Assembly (NCBI GenBank): GCA_031269245.1
Contig: JAISZL010000032.1
Location: forward strand, 20,153 to 84,152
DNA from: Synergistaceae bacterium
GTDB taxonomy: Bacteria; Synergistota; Synergistia; Synergistales; Synergistaceae
Reading direction: 5' to 3'
Length of the DNA stretch: 64,000 bases
Positions 42,183 to 51,000 of this stretch are shown one piece after another (the first letter of the stretch is position 1; every line of letters starts with the position of its first letter). Made by a program: the position numbers and the translations under genes. The notes under the pieces were generated by a model. It was given only the letters and a program-made list of their open reading frames with translations. It was not told the DNA's origin and did not search any database.

Positions 42183-42480
42183 ATGGGAACACCTCGCGGC
42201 GCAGATCCAATATCTCGAACTCCCCGTCCTCTTCGCCCTTTTCCATGAAGGAACACATCCGCTCCACTCTCCGCTCCATCTCGCTCCCGTCCGATCCGAC
42301 GCACGCCGCCGCAATATCAGCCCTGTCCCATGAGCCCTCCGGGCCAAGGTCAGCTAAAGACGCGTTGAAGCGTTTTTTAATCCTATCTAAGAGCGACCTC
42401 ACGACCTGACGCCTGTCCTTCAGGCTCGAAGCCGCCGAAATTCGCGCCGAGAGCAGGACGACACCGACCCAGGGCCTCAT
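42169..42480 (-). CDS. ylxP: DUF503 (YlxP-like) protein
   Basis: 103 residues from ATG 42480 ([24 protein letters not shown]); the ATG overlaps the infB stop as ATGA. The phrase SLKDRRQVVRSLLDRIKKRFNASLADL is the DUF503 signature. Family members sit between infB and rbfA and are thought to assist ribosome maturation, though without a proven activity. Confidence 0.92.
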   Translation of the reverse strand: MRPWVGVVLLSARISAASSLKDRRQVVRSLLDRIKKRFNASLADLGPEGSWDRADIAAACVGSDGSEMERRVERMCSFMEKGEEDGEFEILDLRREVFPYGDF

Positions 42481-44558
42481 ATGTCGAGGGTCTTCTTCTC
42501 CGAGAGTATCTCGTAGGCCTCCACTATGTCCTTTTCGCGGAAATCCTGGAAACTGGAGAAGCTGAGGCCGCATTCGTTTCCAGCGGATATTTCTCGCACG
42601 TCCTCCTTGAAATGCCTCAGCCCGGACAGAGACCCGTCCCATATGACGATCCCGTCGCGCACCACGCGAACCTTGGTGCTGCGCTTTATGACGCCCTCCT
42701 GCATGAAGCACCCGGCGATCTTGCCCACCTTGGGCAGCTTGAATATCACCCGTATCTCGGCCTGGCCGACGACGTTTTCCCTCGTGTCAGGCGCCAGCAT
42801 CCCCTCGAGGGATGCCTTTATGTCCTCCTGCATGTCGTAGATGACGCGATACAGTCTGATCTGCACACCCTCCGTCTCACTGAGTTTTTTCGCGTTCGCG
42901 TCGGGCCTTACGTTGAAACCTATGATGATCGCGTTCGAGACGGAGGCGAGCGTGACGTCCGAGCCGGATATCCTGCCCACTCCCTCATGTATGATGTTTA
43001 TGCGCACATCGTCGGTGCTCATCTTCATGATGGTCGAGCGGAAAGCCTCGAGCGAGCCCTGCACATCGCACTTCAGTACGATGTTGAGCTGAGGAGTCTC
43101 ATCGGACTGCAGCTGGTCGTAAAGCTCCTCCAGCGTCAGAGATGCCCTGGGACGGCCCTGGTCTCCCCTGTAAGACGAGGCGCTGACTAAATCGCGGGCC
43201 TCGCGCTCGCTGGCGATGATATGAAACGTCTCGCCGGGTATTGGGACGTTCTCAAGGCCCAAAAGTTCGACAGGGGTGCTGGGACCGGCCGCGTCTATGG
43301 CCTTGCCGGAATCGTCGAGCATGGCCCTTATCTTGCCCCACGACGTCTGCGTGGCTATGATGCCGCCGCGCTTGAGCGTGCCCTGCTGCACTATGACAGT
43401 GGCAACGGGCCCTTTGCCCTTGTCGAGGTTGGCCTCGACGACAATCCCCTCGGCAGGCACAGTGTCGGACGCCTTGAGCTCCGACATCTCCGCGACGAGC
43501 AGCACCATCTCTAGAAGCTGGTCGATGCCGTCGCCGGTCTTAGCCGACAGATCGACCATTATCGTGTCGCCGCCCCACTCCTCGGGGACGAGCCCGTAGT
43601 CGGACATCTGCTGCCTCACCCTCTCGGGCTTCGCGTCAGGCTTGTCGACCTTGTTTATGGCCACTATTATCGGAACCCCAGCCGCCTTAGCGTGATTCAT
43701 GGCTTCGAGCGTCTGCGGCTTCACACCGTCGTCCGCCGCGACCACGAGTATCGCTATGTCGGTCACGCTCGCGCCGCGCGCGCGCATCGCGGTGAAAGCC
43801 TCATGCCCGGGGGTGTCGAGGAAGACGATCTCGTTGCCGTTGTAGTCGACCTTGTACGCCCCGATGTGCTGCGTTATGCCGCCAGCCTCCCCCTCCGTCA
43901 CCCTCGTCTTGCGGACGAAATCGAGGAGCGTGGTTTTGCCGTGGTCGACGTGCCCCATGACGGTGACTATAGGCGACCTGGGCTTCGCATCCTTGGACGC
44001 GGTCAGTGGTTTCTTCGCAACGGCGAGGGGGAGGTGCTCAACCTCTCTTTTGCCGTCCTTTTTAACGGACGCCCCGCCGGCCTTCGCCTCTTTGCCCGAT
44101 GGAGCCGGGTCCGGTGCAGCCTCCCCCTGAGGCTCCGGTGCACCGCGCCTTATCTCCCGGTTGAAAGCACTGCCTATCACGGCAAGTACGTCGTCGGTCG
44201 GCACCGAGTTCGCCGGAATCATGAAACCCTCGTCAATCAGAATCTTGACCACTTCAGACGGAGTCCTATTCAATTTCTTCGCTATATCCCCTACGGTCTC
44301 CCTCTCTCCCGCAAAAATAGTCTCCATCCTTTTCTCTGTTTCATCCTTTTCCCGATCGACTGAACCCGAAGGCGCATCGCCGCCCCCAACTCTCCGCTCA
44401 CCGCCGCCTAGGCTGTCCTCCACCATTTGCGCCGTTTCCATATCTATAGAACTCATGTGCGATTTCACTTCAATATTAAGGTTCCTTAAAATATCGAGCA
44501 CCTCTTGGTTGGTCTTTCCCAACAGTTTTCCCAGCTCGTAGACCCTGATTTTATTCAT
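42477..44558 (-). CDS. infB: Translation initiation factor IF-2
   Basis: 693 residues. An N-terminal IF2_N motif ([21 protein letters not shown]) is followed by a charged linker and a second IF2_N ([19 protein letters not shown]). The GTPase domain has [27 protein letters not shown] and NKVDK, then domains II, III and the fMet-tRNA-binding C domain. The ribosome binding site is GGGGGG at 10 nt. Between it and ylxQ lies repeat copy E, yet the operon order is intact. Confidence 0.98.
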   Translation of the reverse strand: MNKIRVYELGKLLGKTNQEVLDILRNLNIEVKSHMSSIDMETAQMVEDSLGGGERRVGGGDAPSGSVDREKDETEKRMETIFAGERETVGDIAKKLNRTPSEVVKILIDEGFMIPANSVPTDDVLAVIGSAFNREIRRGAPEPQGEAAPDPAPSGKEAKAGGASVKKDGKREVEHLPLAVAKKPLTASKDAKPRSPIVTVMGHVDHGKTTLLDFVRKTRVTEGEAGGITQHIGAYKVDYNGNEIVFLDTPGHEAFTAMRARGASVTDIAILVVAADDGVKPQTLEAMNHAKAAGVPIIVAINKVDKPDAKPERVRQQMSDYGLVPEEWGGDTIMVDLSAKTGDGIDQLLEMVLLVAEMSELKASDTVPAEGIVVEANLDKGKGPVATVIVQQGTLKRGGIIATQTSWGKIRAMLDDSGKAIDAAGPSTPVELLGLENVPIPGETFHIIASEREARDLVSASSYRGDQGRPRASLTLEELYDQLQSDETPQLNIVLKCDVQGSLEAFRSTIMKMSTDDVRINIIHEGVGRISGSDVTLASVSNAIIIGFNVRPDANAKKLSETEGVQIRLYRVIYDMQEDIKASLEGMLAPDTRENVVGQAEIRVIFKLPKVGKIAGCFMQEGVIKRSTKVRVVRDGIVIWDGSLSGLRHFKEDVREISAGNECGLSFSSFQDFREKDIVEAYEILSEKKTLDI

Positions 44559-44579
44559 ATCTGCAACGCCCCCCTGAGT

Positions 44580-44680
44580 GATGCCAATTCAATTCCCGTT
44601 GGGTGTCAACCGCGCGGCCAGGAGCGAAAATACCCGCTCCGGCTCCTCTTGCCTCACGCTCGCGATTTCAAACCGGCATT
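44580..44680 (-). repeat. Intergenic repeat element, degenerate copy E
   Basis: Plus strand begins GATGCCAATTC and ends GCGATTTCAAACCGGCATT, matching the two ends of copies A-C (GATACCAATTCG ... GATTTCAAATTGGTATG) at the same total length of about 101 bp; the interior has diverged. It encodes the last residues of YlxQ (GLKSRA, stop), just as copy C ends TatD with NLQSRA. Confidence 0.6.
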
Positions 44681-44986
44681 AAGCATTTCGGACAATTTTA
44701 CCGCAAAACCGCTCTCTATGAACAGCGCGGCTATTTGCGCGCCCCGCACTCCCAGCGACCGGCCAAGGTCCTCTCGGGTCACGCCCCCCGCCACGCAGGA
44801 GACGCTCCCGCTTTCCAAGGACGGCGCGATCTTTCTGATGACTGACTGCGAGCAATCCTCTGTTCTGATTATAAGAAGGCGCTTTTTCCTCTTCAAAGCG
44901 CTCAAAACCTGGTCCTGGCCTATCATAAGCTCTCCCGCCCTCCTGGCGATGCCCAGCATCGACAGGGTCCTATCAGCCTGTGCCAT
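44654..44986 (-). CDS. ylxQ: YlxQ, L7Ae/L30e-family ribosomal-associated protein
   Basis: 110 residues from ATG 44986 (MAQADRTLSMLGIARRAGELMIG); the track uses ATG 45004, also possible. L7Ae fold: LGIARRAGELMIGQDQVLSAL, LLIIRTEDCSQSVIRKI, and GRSLGVRGAQIAALF, typical of kink-turn RNA-binding proteins. It is encoded between ylxR and infB in most Firmicutes-type nusA operons. The C-terminus (LKSRA) derives from repeat copy E. Confidence 0.92.
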   Translation of the reverse strand: MAQADRTLSMLGIARRAGELMIGQDQVLSALKRKKRLLIIRTEDCSQSVIRKIAPSLESGSVSCVAGGVTREDLGRSLGVRGAQIAALFIESGFAVKLSEMLNAGLKSRA

Positions 44987-45290
44987 CTGCCCCGCAGGCT
45001 CCATCCCGTTCGCCGCACATCTCCTCCAATAACGCGTAAATCCGCTTGTCGACCGGATGCTTGAGGGCTCGAGCGAGCGCGTTTTTCTTCATGGCCGCGC
45101 GCACGCACTCTCTGTCCGCGCATATATAAGCCCCACGGCCGGGAGCTTTGCCGGCCGCGTTTATCGAGACCTCGCCCGAAGGAGACCTGACGACCCTCAG
45201 CATCGAGTTCCTCGACAGTTCCTTGCCGCACCCCACGCAACGCCGAATCCTGCGCCGGGGCGGGGTCAATCCTTTGGAAGGTCCTCCCAT
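44973..45290 (-). CDS. ylxR: YlxR family RNA-binding protein (RnpM)
   Basis: 105 residues. The signature RRCVGCGKELSRN and GKAPGRGAYICADRECVRAA is complete. Members bind RNA and, in Bacillus subtilis, modulate RNase P. Overlaps nusA by 25 bp and ylxQ by about 14-32 bp, a tightly coupled arrangement. Confidence 0.94.
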   Translation of the reverse strand: MGGPSKGLTPPRRRIRRCVGCGKELSRNSMLRVVRSPSGEVSINAAGKAPGRGAYICADRECVRAAMKKNALARALKHPVDKRIYALLEEMCGERDGACGADGTG

Positions 45291-46393
45291 AACGACTCCC
45301 CTGAGGTTTTTATTATATCCTCAAACAGATCCTGCATCGTTGGCAGCCTTTCAGGCTCGATCACCTTGATGTCTATCTTCCAACCCGTCAGCCTGGCGGC
45401 CAGGCGGACGTTCTGCCCGGCCTTGCCTATCGCCAGGGAGAGCTGGTCCTGCCGGACGTAGACCCGCAGAGAGTGCTCCTGCTCGAGCACCGGTTCTATC
45501 TTGGTCACCTTCGCGGGCGAGAGGGCGTTGCGGACGAACTGCATCGGCTCGTTGCTCCAGATGATGACATCTATCCTCTCCCCCCCAAGCTCCTCGCTTA
45601 TGGATTTTATCCTTGCCCCGCTGTTTCCGACGCAAGCTCCGACGGGGTCCACGTTGACGTCCAAGGACGCCACCGCGATCTTGGCCCTCGTTCCCGCCTC
45701 GCGCACGATGGAGCGTATCTCCACCGTCCCCTCCGCGATCTCGGGCACCTCCAGCCCCAGGAGTTTTTTCAGAAGTCCGGGGTGCGTCCGGGAGACTATT
45801 ATACGCGGCCCGCGCGTGGTCTTCCTGACGTCTAGCAACAGAAATTTCTTGCGATCGCCCGGTGGATAGAGCTCGCCGGAAATCCTCTCCTCCCTGGGAA
45901 GAAGGGCGTCGGTCCTGTCGTTCACCCTGACCAGTATCTGATCTCCCTCGGCCTTGAAAATGGTCCCGGCTACCATGTCTCCGATATGGTCGGCGAACTC
46001 GTTGAATATTATCTGACGCTCCGCGTCCTTGAGCCTTTGGATGATGACCTGCCTGGCGGTTTGAGCGGCTATCCTGCTGAAGTTCTCGGGGTACACCTCG
46101 ACATAGGCGAAATCCCCGACATCGAGGCCGCCATGCCCGTGCTCGGCCGCCTCCAGCTTCGTCCACTCCGCGTCGCGATTCTCCACCTCCTCGACGATGC
46201 GGTACCTCTCGGCGAGCGATATCTCACCGCTGGTCAGATTGACGTGGACCTCCACGTCCTGATTACCGTTCCTGTATTTTTTATAGGCTGAGACCATGGC
46301 GGCCTCAAGGCTCGACGCTATTATCTCTATTGGAAGGCCCTTTTCGACTTCTATTTGTTTGAGTGCCTTGATGAAATCCTTGCCAAGCTGCAT
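45266..46393 (-). CDS. nusA: Transcription termination/antitermination factor NusA
   Basis: 375 residues, the short form without the acidic repeats of E. coli NusA. The N-terminal RNAP-binding domain (LPIEIIASSLEAAMVSAYKK) is followed by an S1 domain (AGTIFKAEGDQILVRVNDRTDALLPREE). Two KH domains follow (VDPVGACVGNSGARIKSISEELGGERIDVI; LAIGKAGQNVRLAARLTGWKIDI). It sits downstream of a leader containing an intrinsic terminator, so it may control its own operon. Confidence 0.97.
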   Translation of the reverse strand: MQLGKDFIKALKQIEVEKGLPIEIIASSLEAAMVSAYKKYRNGNQDVEVHVNLTSGEISLAERYRIVEEVENRDAEWTKLEAAEHGHGGLDVGDFAYVEVYPENFSRIAAQTARQVIIQRLKDAERQIIFNEFADHIGDMVAGTIFKAEGDQILVRVNDRTDALLPREERISGELYPPGDRKKFLLLDVRKTTRGPRIIVSRTHPGLLKKLLGLEVPEIAEGTVEIRSIVREAGTRAKIAVASLDVNVDPVGACVGNSGARIKSISEELGGERIDVIIWSNEPMQFVRNALSPAKVTKIEPVLEQEHSLRVYVRQDQLSLAIGKAGQNVRLAARLTGWKIDIKVIEPERLPTMQDLFEDIIKTSGESLWEDLPKD

Positions 46394-46408
46394 GCCCTCT
46401 CATCCCCA

Positions 46409-46909
46409 TCATCTTTGGAATTGTTGTTTTTTCTTGGTCCCCTTCTGGAGGGTGAAGACCAGGTTTCCCCTCTTTATGCCGGCGAAAGGCAGGGAAACCG
46501 TCCCACCGTCCGGCGCCTCCAGCGTCACGACTCCATCTTTGCACGATACTATGCGGCCAGTAATCTTTTTCCTGTCGTGAGTCATCAGCGCGACGTCGCT
46601 TCCGGCGAACCTGGCGTAGTGCTCGGCAGTGAAGAGCGGGCGTTCAAGCCCAGGCGAGCTTGTCTCGATGCAATACTTCCCGGAGAACCACTCGGTCCCC
46701 TCCTCCTCGCGGCGTTCGAGGTAATCCGACACGGCGCGGGAGACCCTCTCGCAATCCGCGTGAAGCACCCCTCCCGGCGAGTCGATGTAAATCCGCAGCG
46801 TCGGCGCGAACCCCCGGCTCGCGATCTCCGCCCCGACGCACTCATACCCAAGCGATTCGGCCAAATCCACAATGTTTTTCCTCAAGAGAGCCATCCGCGC
46901 GCCAGTCAT
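46409..46909 (-). CDS. rimP: Ribosome maturation factor RimP
   Basis: 166 residues. DUF150 family: ESLGYECVGAEIASRG, LRIYIDSPGGVLHADCERVSRAVSDYL and YCIETSSPGLERPLF. Needed for 30S assembly. First gene of the operon rimP-nusA-ylxR-ylxQ-infB-ylxP-rbfA-nrnA-truB-ribF. Its start lies about 23 nt beyond the U-tract of the leader terminator; the ribosome binding site is AAGGATGG. Confidence 0.95.
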   Translation of the reverse strand: MTGARMALLRKNIVDLAESLGYECVGAEIASRGFAPTLRIYIDSPGGVLHADCERVSRAVSDYLERREEEGTEWFSGKYCIETSSPGLERPLFTAEHYARFAGSDVALMTHDRKKITGRIVSCKDGVVTLEAPDGGTVSLPFAGIKRGNLVFTLQKGTKKKQQFQR

Positions 46910-46931
46910 AATATATCAATCCATCCTTATC

Positions 46932-46962
46932 AAAAAACGAAGAGTGGGAAACCCCACTCTTC
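46932..46962 (-). terminator. Intrinsic terminator in rimP leader (attenuator or guaB-unit end)
   Basis: On the minus strand GAAGAGTGGG pairs with CCCACTCTTC around a 4-nt loop, followed by G and TTTTTT. It lies between the rimP promoter (46992-47019) and the rimP start, so every rimP transcript from that promoter crosses it. It can also end read-through RNA from the guaB unit. Confidence 0.85.
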
Positions 46963-46980
46963 ACAAGAAAATCCATGTGC

Positions 46981-47019
46981 AGAATAAGGAAATTATACCA
47001 CCTTATTCTTAAATGGCAA
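46981..47019 (-). promoter_or_regulatory. rimP promoter with inverted repeat around the -10 box
   Basis: Minus strand: -35 TTGCCA (47019-47014), 16-bp spacer, -10 TATAAT (46997-46992). A perfect 9-bp inverted repeat, AGAATAAGG (46981-46989) and CCTTATTCT (47001-47009), encloses the -10, with 11 bp between arms. This is the layout of a repressor operator, although a DNA-opening role is also possible. Confidence 0.75.
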
Positions 47020-47054
47020 TCTCCTATCGGTGAAATTGATCGGTCAAAGGCACC

Positions 47055-47234
47055 TCAAAGGCACATGTCGGCGATGAAATTCCCCCACCAGTCTTCGATG
47101 CCCGAGACAAAGGCGTCCTCCATGCAGGGAATCAGCACATCCGCAAACAATACCGCGGCTTCGAGATCCGGCAGCAAATTGACGGCCTCGTGATCGACCA
47201 TGCGGTCAGCGGCACAAAGCCCTAAAACAGCCAT
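47055..47234 (-). CDS. Small acidic protein of unknown function (59 aa)
   Basis: Too short for the ORF track. ATG 47234 follows TGAGGGGG at 8 nt; 59 codons to TGA at 47057-47055. The product starts MAVLGLCAADRMVDHEAV and includes FVSGIEDWWGNFIADMCL. It is acidic (eleven Asp/Glu, few basic residues) with two hydrophobic stretches, and the frame has sensible codon use. It lies 60 bp after guaB on the same strand and before the rimP promoter, so it would be the last gene of the gltX-guaB unit. No family is recognised. Confidence 0.55.
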   Translation of the reverse strand: MAVLGLCAADRMVDHEAVNLLPDLEAAVLFADVLIPCMEDAFVSGIEDWWGNFIADMCL

Positions 47235-47293
47235 CTAAAATGCCCCCTCACTCAAAAAAGTTCCTCAAGACAATTATATTACAATCTCCTTAT

Positions 47294-48796
47294 TTATTCC
47301 ACAGCATAGTTCGGAGCTTCCTTAGTGATTACGACGTCGTGCGGGTGGCTCTCCTTCATCGACGCGCTCGTCACCTCGATAAAGCGCGAATTGCAGTGGA
47401 GCTCGGGGATATTCGCGGCGCCGACGTACCCCATGCCTGAGCGGATGCCGCCGACCATCTGGAAGACCATAGCGCTGAGCGTCCCCTTGTGAGGGACAAG
47501 CCCCTCTATCCCCTCCGGGACCAGCTTGTCCTCGTCGGCGCCCTCCTGGAAATACCTGTCCTTGCTGCCGCCCTTCATGGCGCCGAGGGAACCCATGCCG
47601 CGATAACTCTTGAACGAGCGCCCCCTGTATATGACAGCCTCGCCCGGGCTCTCCTCGGTCCCGGCGAAGAGCGATCCTATCATGACGCAGTCTGCGCCGG
47701 CCGCCAGCGCTTTGACTATGTCGCCGGAGTATCTTATACCGCCGTCGGCTATCACTTTGCACCCCGCATCGTGCGCCACGTCCGCCACGTTCATGATGGC
47801 GGCCACCTGTGGGACGCCGATGCCGGCGATTATGCGCGTTGTGCATATAGAACCCGGGCCGATGCCGACCTTCACGGCGTCGACACCAGCCTCGATCAGC
47901 GCCTTCGCGGCCTCGGCCGTCGCTATATTGCCGCCCACAAGCTGTATGCCGGGATATCTTTCCCGGATATCCCTCACAGCCATCAATACGGATTTGGAGT
48001 GCCCATGCGCGGTATCTACGACGATCACGTCGATGTCGGCGGCCACGAGCGCGTCGAGTCGCTCCATGCGGTCGGCGCCGGTGCCGATCGCGGCGCCCAC
48101 TCGAAGCCTCCCCTTAGAGTCCTTCGTCGCGTTCGGGAAATCCTTGGCCTTCTGTATGTCCTTTATAGTGATCAGGCCCATGAGGCGGCGCTCCGCGTCC
48201 ACTATCGGCAGCTTCTCCACCTTGCGGCTGTTCAATATGTTCTTGGCGCTGTCGAGGTCGGTGCCGACAGGGGCGGTCAGGATGTTGTCCCTGGTCATCA
48301 CGTTGTCAATCGGCTGCTCGTAGTCGGAGATGAAGCGCAGATCCCTGTTGGTTATGATCCCGACCAGGCGAAGGCTCTTGTCCACGATCGGGACACCTGA
48401 AATGTGATAGTGCGCCATGAGCTCCATCGCTTGGCTCACCTTGTCCTTCGGTGTGAGGTAAAACGGATCCACTATGACCCCTGACTCCGATCGCTTTACC
48501 TTGTCCGCCTCTCTCACCTGTTCCTCTATAGCCATGTTCCGATGCAGTATGCCTATGCCGCCCTCCCTGGCTAGCGCGATCGCGAGGCGCGCCTCCGTGA
48601 CCGTGTCCATTGCGGCGCTGCATATAGGGGTGTGGAGGGATATGCCGCGCGTCAGGAACGAAGACGTGTCTATCTGGTTCGGGTGTACCTCGCTGTAGCC
48701 CGGAACCAGCAATATGTCGTCGAACGTGAAACCCCTGTAACCGACAAATTTCGAATCCTTCCCCCGACCGCCGAGATGCTCGCTCTCATCGCTCAA
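47294..48796 (-). CDS. guaB: Inosine-5'-monophosphate dehydrogenase
   Basis: Oxidises IMP to XMP with NAD, the first step to GMP. 500 residues if TTG 48796 is the start (GGGAGG at 10 nt); ATG 48814 is possible but has no ribosome binding site, and the track's 48889 lies inside gltX. N-terminal [17 protein letters not shown]; a CBS pair at about 110-230 ([45 protein letters not shown]); the catalytic loop [20 protein letters not shown] with its Cys; the flap [20 protein letters not shown]; and C-terminal [14 protein letters not shown]. Confidence 0.97.
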   Translation of the reverse strand: MSDESEHLGGRGKDSKFVGYRGFTFDDILLVPGYSEVHPNQIDTSSFLTRGISLHTPICSAAMDTVTEARLAIALAREGGIGILHRNMAIEEQVREADKVKRSESGVIVDPFYLTPKDKVSQAMELMAHYHISGVPIVDKSLRLVGIITNRDLRFISDYEQPIDNVMTRDNILTAPVGTDLDSAKNILNSRKVEKLPIVDAERRLMGLITIKDIQKAKDFPNATKDSKGRLRVGAAIGTGADRMERLDALVAADIDVIVVDTAHGHSKSVLMAVRDIRERYPGIQLVGGNIATAEAAKALIEAGVDAVKVGIGPGSICTTRIIAGIGVPQVAAIMNVADVAHDAGCKVIADGGIRYSGDIVKALAAGADCVMIGSLFAGTEESPGEAVIYRGRSFKSYRGMGSLGAMKGGSKDRYFQEGADEDKLVPEGIEGLVPHKGTLSAMVFQMVGGIRSGMGYVGAANIPELHCNSRFIEVTSASMKESHPHDVVITKEAPNYAVE

Positions 48797-48821
48797 AGTC
48801 CTTCTCCCTCCCATTTTGGTA

Positions 48822-50231
48822 TCAATTAGGTAATAACGACGCGTCCGGCGGCGCTCCCGAAATTCTTTCCATAGTCGCGGTTCTTCCAAGACACGACATT
48901 ATAAGCGCCAGCGGGGGGCCCTCCCCCCGCCCAGTGATCTTCAGACGAAGCGCGTGATAAAAATCCCTTCCCTTGATCTCACGCTCCTTTTGAAACGATC
49001 TCATGCAATTTTTTATGCTTTCCGACTCCCAGTCCTCGCGAGGGATATCGTACAGGCGCTTGGCAAGATCCCCAATCCACTCGGGATCCGCGCCGGGGAA
49101 CGCTCCCCCCCCCTCCGGAGCGGCAAGCGATAACGCCACGGAAGCCTTCAGGTCATCGATTGTAGCACAGGCTGGACGCATTTCCCCTATGAGAAGCAGC
49201 ATATCAGGGCTCGGCCCGCTGGCTGTCCCGGTGTTTTGGGTCAGAACGCCAAGACAGCCGAACAGATCCTCCAATGGAACATCAGCCACCGACAGCCTCC
49301 CGAAATGCCTCATTCGCTCTTCGTCGTGAACCGGCGTCACGAGTGCGACCGCATCGACGTCGAAGGCGCGAGCGAGCGCAAGCGGCGTCGATATCCTGTC
49401 CGCAGGCGCGCGGCTCCAGCTCAGGGTCGCGAGGTATGAGATAAGCGCCCCGGGGAGCCACCCGGCATCCCGGTAGGAACCTATGGATATGGCCCCGCCG
49501 CGCTTGCTCAGCTTATGCCTCTCATTGTCTAAGATCATGGGGATATGAACCCACTCCGGCGCGCTCCAGCCAAGTGCCCTGTATATCAGTTCCTGCTTGG
49601 GGGCATTTGAAAGGTGTTCCTCACCCCTGATGACGTGGGAGACCCCTGAATCGTGATCATCCACGACGACAGCGAAGAGATACGTGTGAGATCCGTCGCC
49701 GCGCGCCAGCACAAAATCGGCTATTGAATCCGTCCGAAGGGTCATGTCCCCCCTCAGCCTGTCGCGGAACGTAAAAAACACATCCCCCTCGGGCACCGCG
49801 AATCTCCAGCAGTGCGCCTCGCCCGCGGACATCCTGCCGCGCCGCTCGTCATGCGGCAAACCCCTGCACGGATCTCTCGCCTCCTCGACCCTCCCCTCCC
49901 CCGCGCCGGAGTGCGAGCAGAAGCACGGATAAGCCGCGCCGAGCGCCGCAAGCCCGGCCAGGACCTCGGCATAGCGCGAGCCCCTCTCCGACTGCCTCGC
50001 CGCCACTTGATCGGGCGCTATCCCCAGCCATGTCAGGTCCCGCAGTATGGATTCCTCGTAAATGATCGAAGACCGCGCCCTGTCGGTATCCTCGAAGCGA
50101 AGGATGAAAACACCGCCGCCGCGCTTCGCCCACAGGTAGTTGAAGAGCGCGGTGTGTGCTCCGCCTATGTGAAGCGATCCCGTAGGGGAGGGCGCGAATC
50201 TCGTGACCGTCCTTACGCTAGTTTCCCCCAA
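48822..50231 (-). CDS. gltX: Glutamyl-tRNA synthetase
   Basis: 469 residues with a TTG start (no ATG or GTG is better placed); overlaps rlpA by 14 bp. Class I motifs: [22 protein letters not shown] and the KMSKS equivalent [17 protein letters not shown] is typical of GluRS. The Cys-rich stretch YPCFCSH lies where the zinc site of some GluRS is found, but the full Cys set is incomplete. Whether it is discriminating or charges tRNA-Gln as well cannot be told; no gatCAB is in this window. Confidence 0.96.
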   Translation of the reverse strand: MGETSVRTVTRFAPSPTGSLHIGGAHTALFNYLWAKRGGGVFILRFEDTDRARSSIIYEESILRDLTWLGIAPDQVAARQSERGSRYAEVLAGLAALGAAYPCFCSHSGAGEGRVEEARDPCRGLPHDERRGRMSAGEAHCWRFAVPEGDVFFTFRDRLRGDMTLRTDSIADFVLARGDGSHTYLFAVVVDDHDSGVSHVIRGEEHLSNAPKQELIYRALGWSAPEWVHIPMILDNERHKLSKRGGAISIGSYRDAGWLPGALISYLATLSWSRAPADRISTPLALARAFDVDAVALVTPVHDEERMRHFGRLSVADVPLEDLFGCLGVLTQNTGTASGPSPDMLLLIGEMRPACATIDDLKASVALSLAAPEGGGAFPGADPEWIGDLAKRLYDIPREDWESESIKNCMRSFQKEREIKGRDFYHALRLKITGRGEGPPLALIMSCLGRTATMERISGAPPDASLLPN

Positions 50232-50967
50232 TCCCGCTCACCCTCCCTATGACTTCGAGCCGCGCCTCCGTTACGCCGGACCTCCTTATGCCAAGCAGTT
50301 CCGCCGCCGCGTGGGACACGTCAAGCAGCCTGTCCTTATGTCCGCCGAAGCGGTCCGTTATCCTGACGACCACTGATTTACCCGTCGAGGGCGCGGTCAC
50401 TTTGACGAGCGTCCCAAACGGAAGGTCACGCGCCGCCGCAGTCAGGTGCGTATCGGTAAAACGCTCGCCGTTCGCGAATTTTTTGCCGATGAATTTCCCT
50501 CCGTACCACGACACCGGGCCGGACACATCGTACTTTCCGCCTATCCGGTGCTCCGGCGTGAGGGCAGGGGCGTGAACGTTCCCAAGCGCCTCGTATATCC
50601 GCGACATCAACTCCAAGGCCAGTATGTCAGGGCGGAGCGCTGCCGCTCCGCTGTGTTTGGAATTTGGGGATATGAGCACTCTGTCCCCTATGAGCAACGA
50701 CCACTTGCCGCCCGCCTCGGAGACTCTAAGATCCTCGATTTTAAAACCGCCCCTGTACTGGTCGTTGAACCTCCGGGACAGCTCAGCCGCATCGTCCGAA
50801 TGCGCGGCGGGGAAACGCCATATTGTCATGCCACCAATCCTCCACGCGACGGACACGTTATCGCGGACGACAGCCGAGGGCACGGCGTTGGCCGTCTCAC
50901 CCCTCTGTATCGCTGACATCGTAAAAATGAGAACAATCCCTATTTTTTCAAGAAAATTAGTCGGCAT
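50218..50967 (-). CDS. rlpA: RlpA-like double-psi beta-barrel lipoprotein/exported protein
   Basis: 249 residues; GAGGAG 4 nt before ATG. A hydrophobic N-terminus (IGIVLIFTMSAIQ) is probably a signal or anchor, with no lipobox Cys seen. The C-terminal DPBB domain is clear: GPVSWYGGKFIGKKFANGERF, TAAARDLPFGTLVKVT, GKSVVVRITDRFG, RLLDVSHAAAELLGI. RlpA proteins cleave denuded glycan strands at division sites. No SPOR domain follows. The N-terminal third is unassigned. Confidence 0.9.
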   Translation of the reverse strand: MPTNFLEKIGIVLIFTMSAIQRGETANAVPSAVVRDNVSVAWRIGGMTIWRFPAAHSDDAAELSRRFNDQYRGGFKIEDLRVSEAGGKWSLLIGDRVLISPNSKHSGAAALRPDILALELMSRIYEALGNVHAPALTPEHRIGGKYDVSGPVSWYGGKFIGKKFANGERFTDTHLTAAARDLPFGTLVKVTAPSTGKSVVVRITDRFGGHKDRLLDVSHAAAELLGIRRSGVTEARLEVIGRVSGIGGN

Positions 50968-51000
50968 AAGCTCCTCTTTTTGAGATCGATCCGGCGCGCG

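Noticed and set aside
40611-42248. 545-codon plus-strand ORF across truB, nrnA and rbfA
   Set aside because: Crosses three conserved minus-strand genes in the complementary frame; composition is that of a shadow.
48818-48842. TTTTGGTATCAATTAGG before guaB as another repeat end
   Set aside because: Match of about 10 bp with no partner end nearby.
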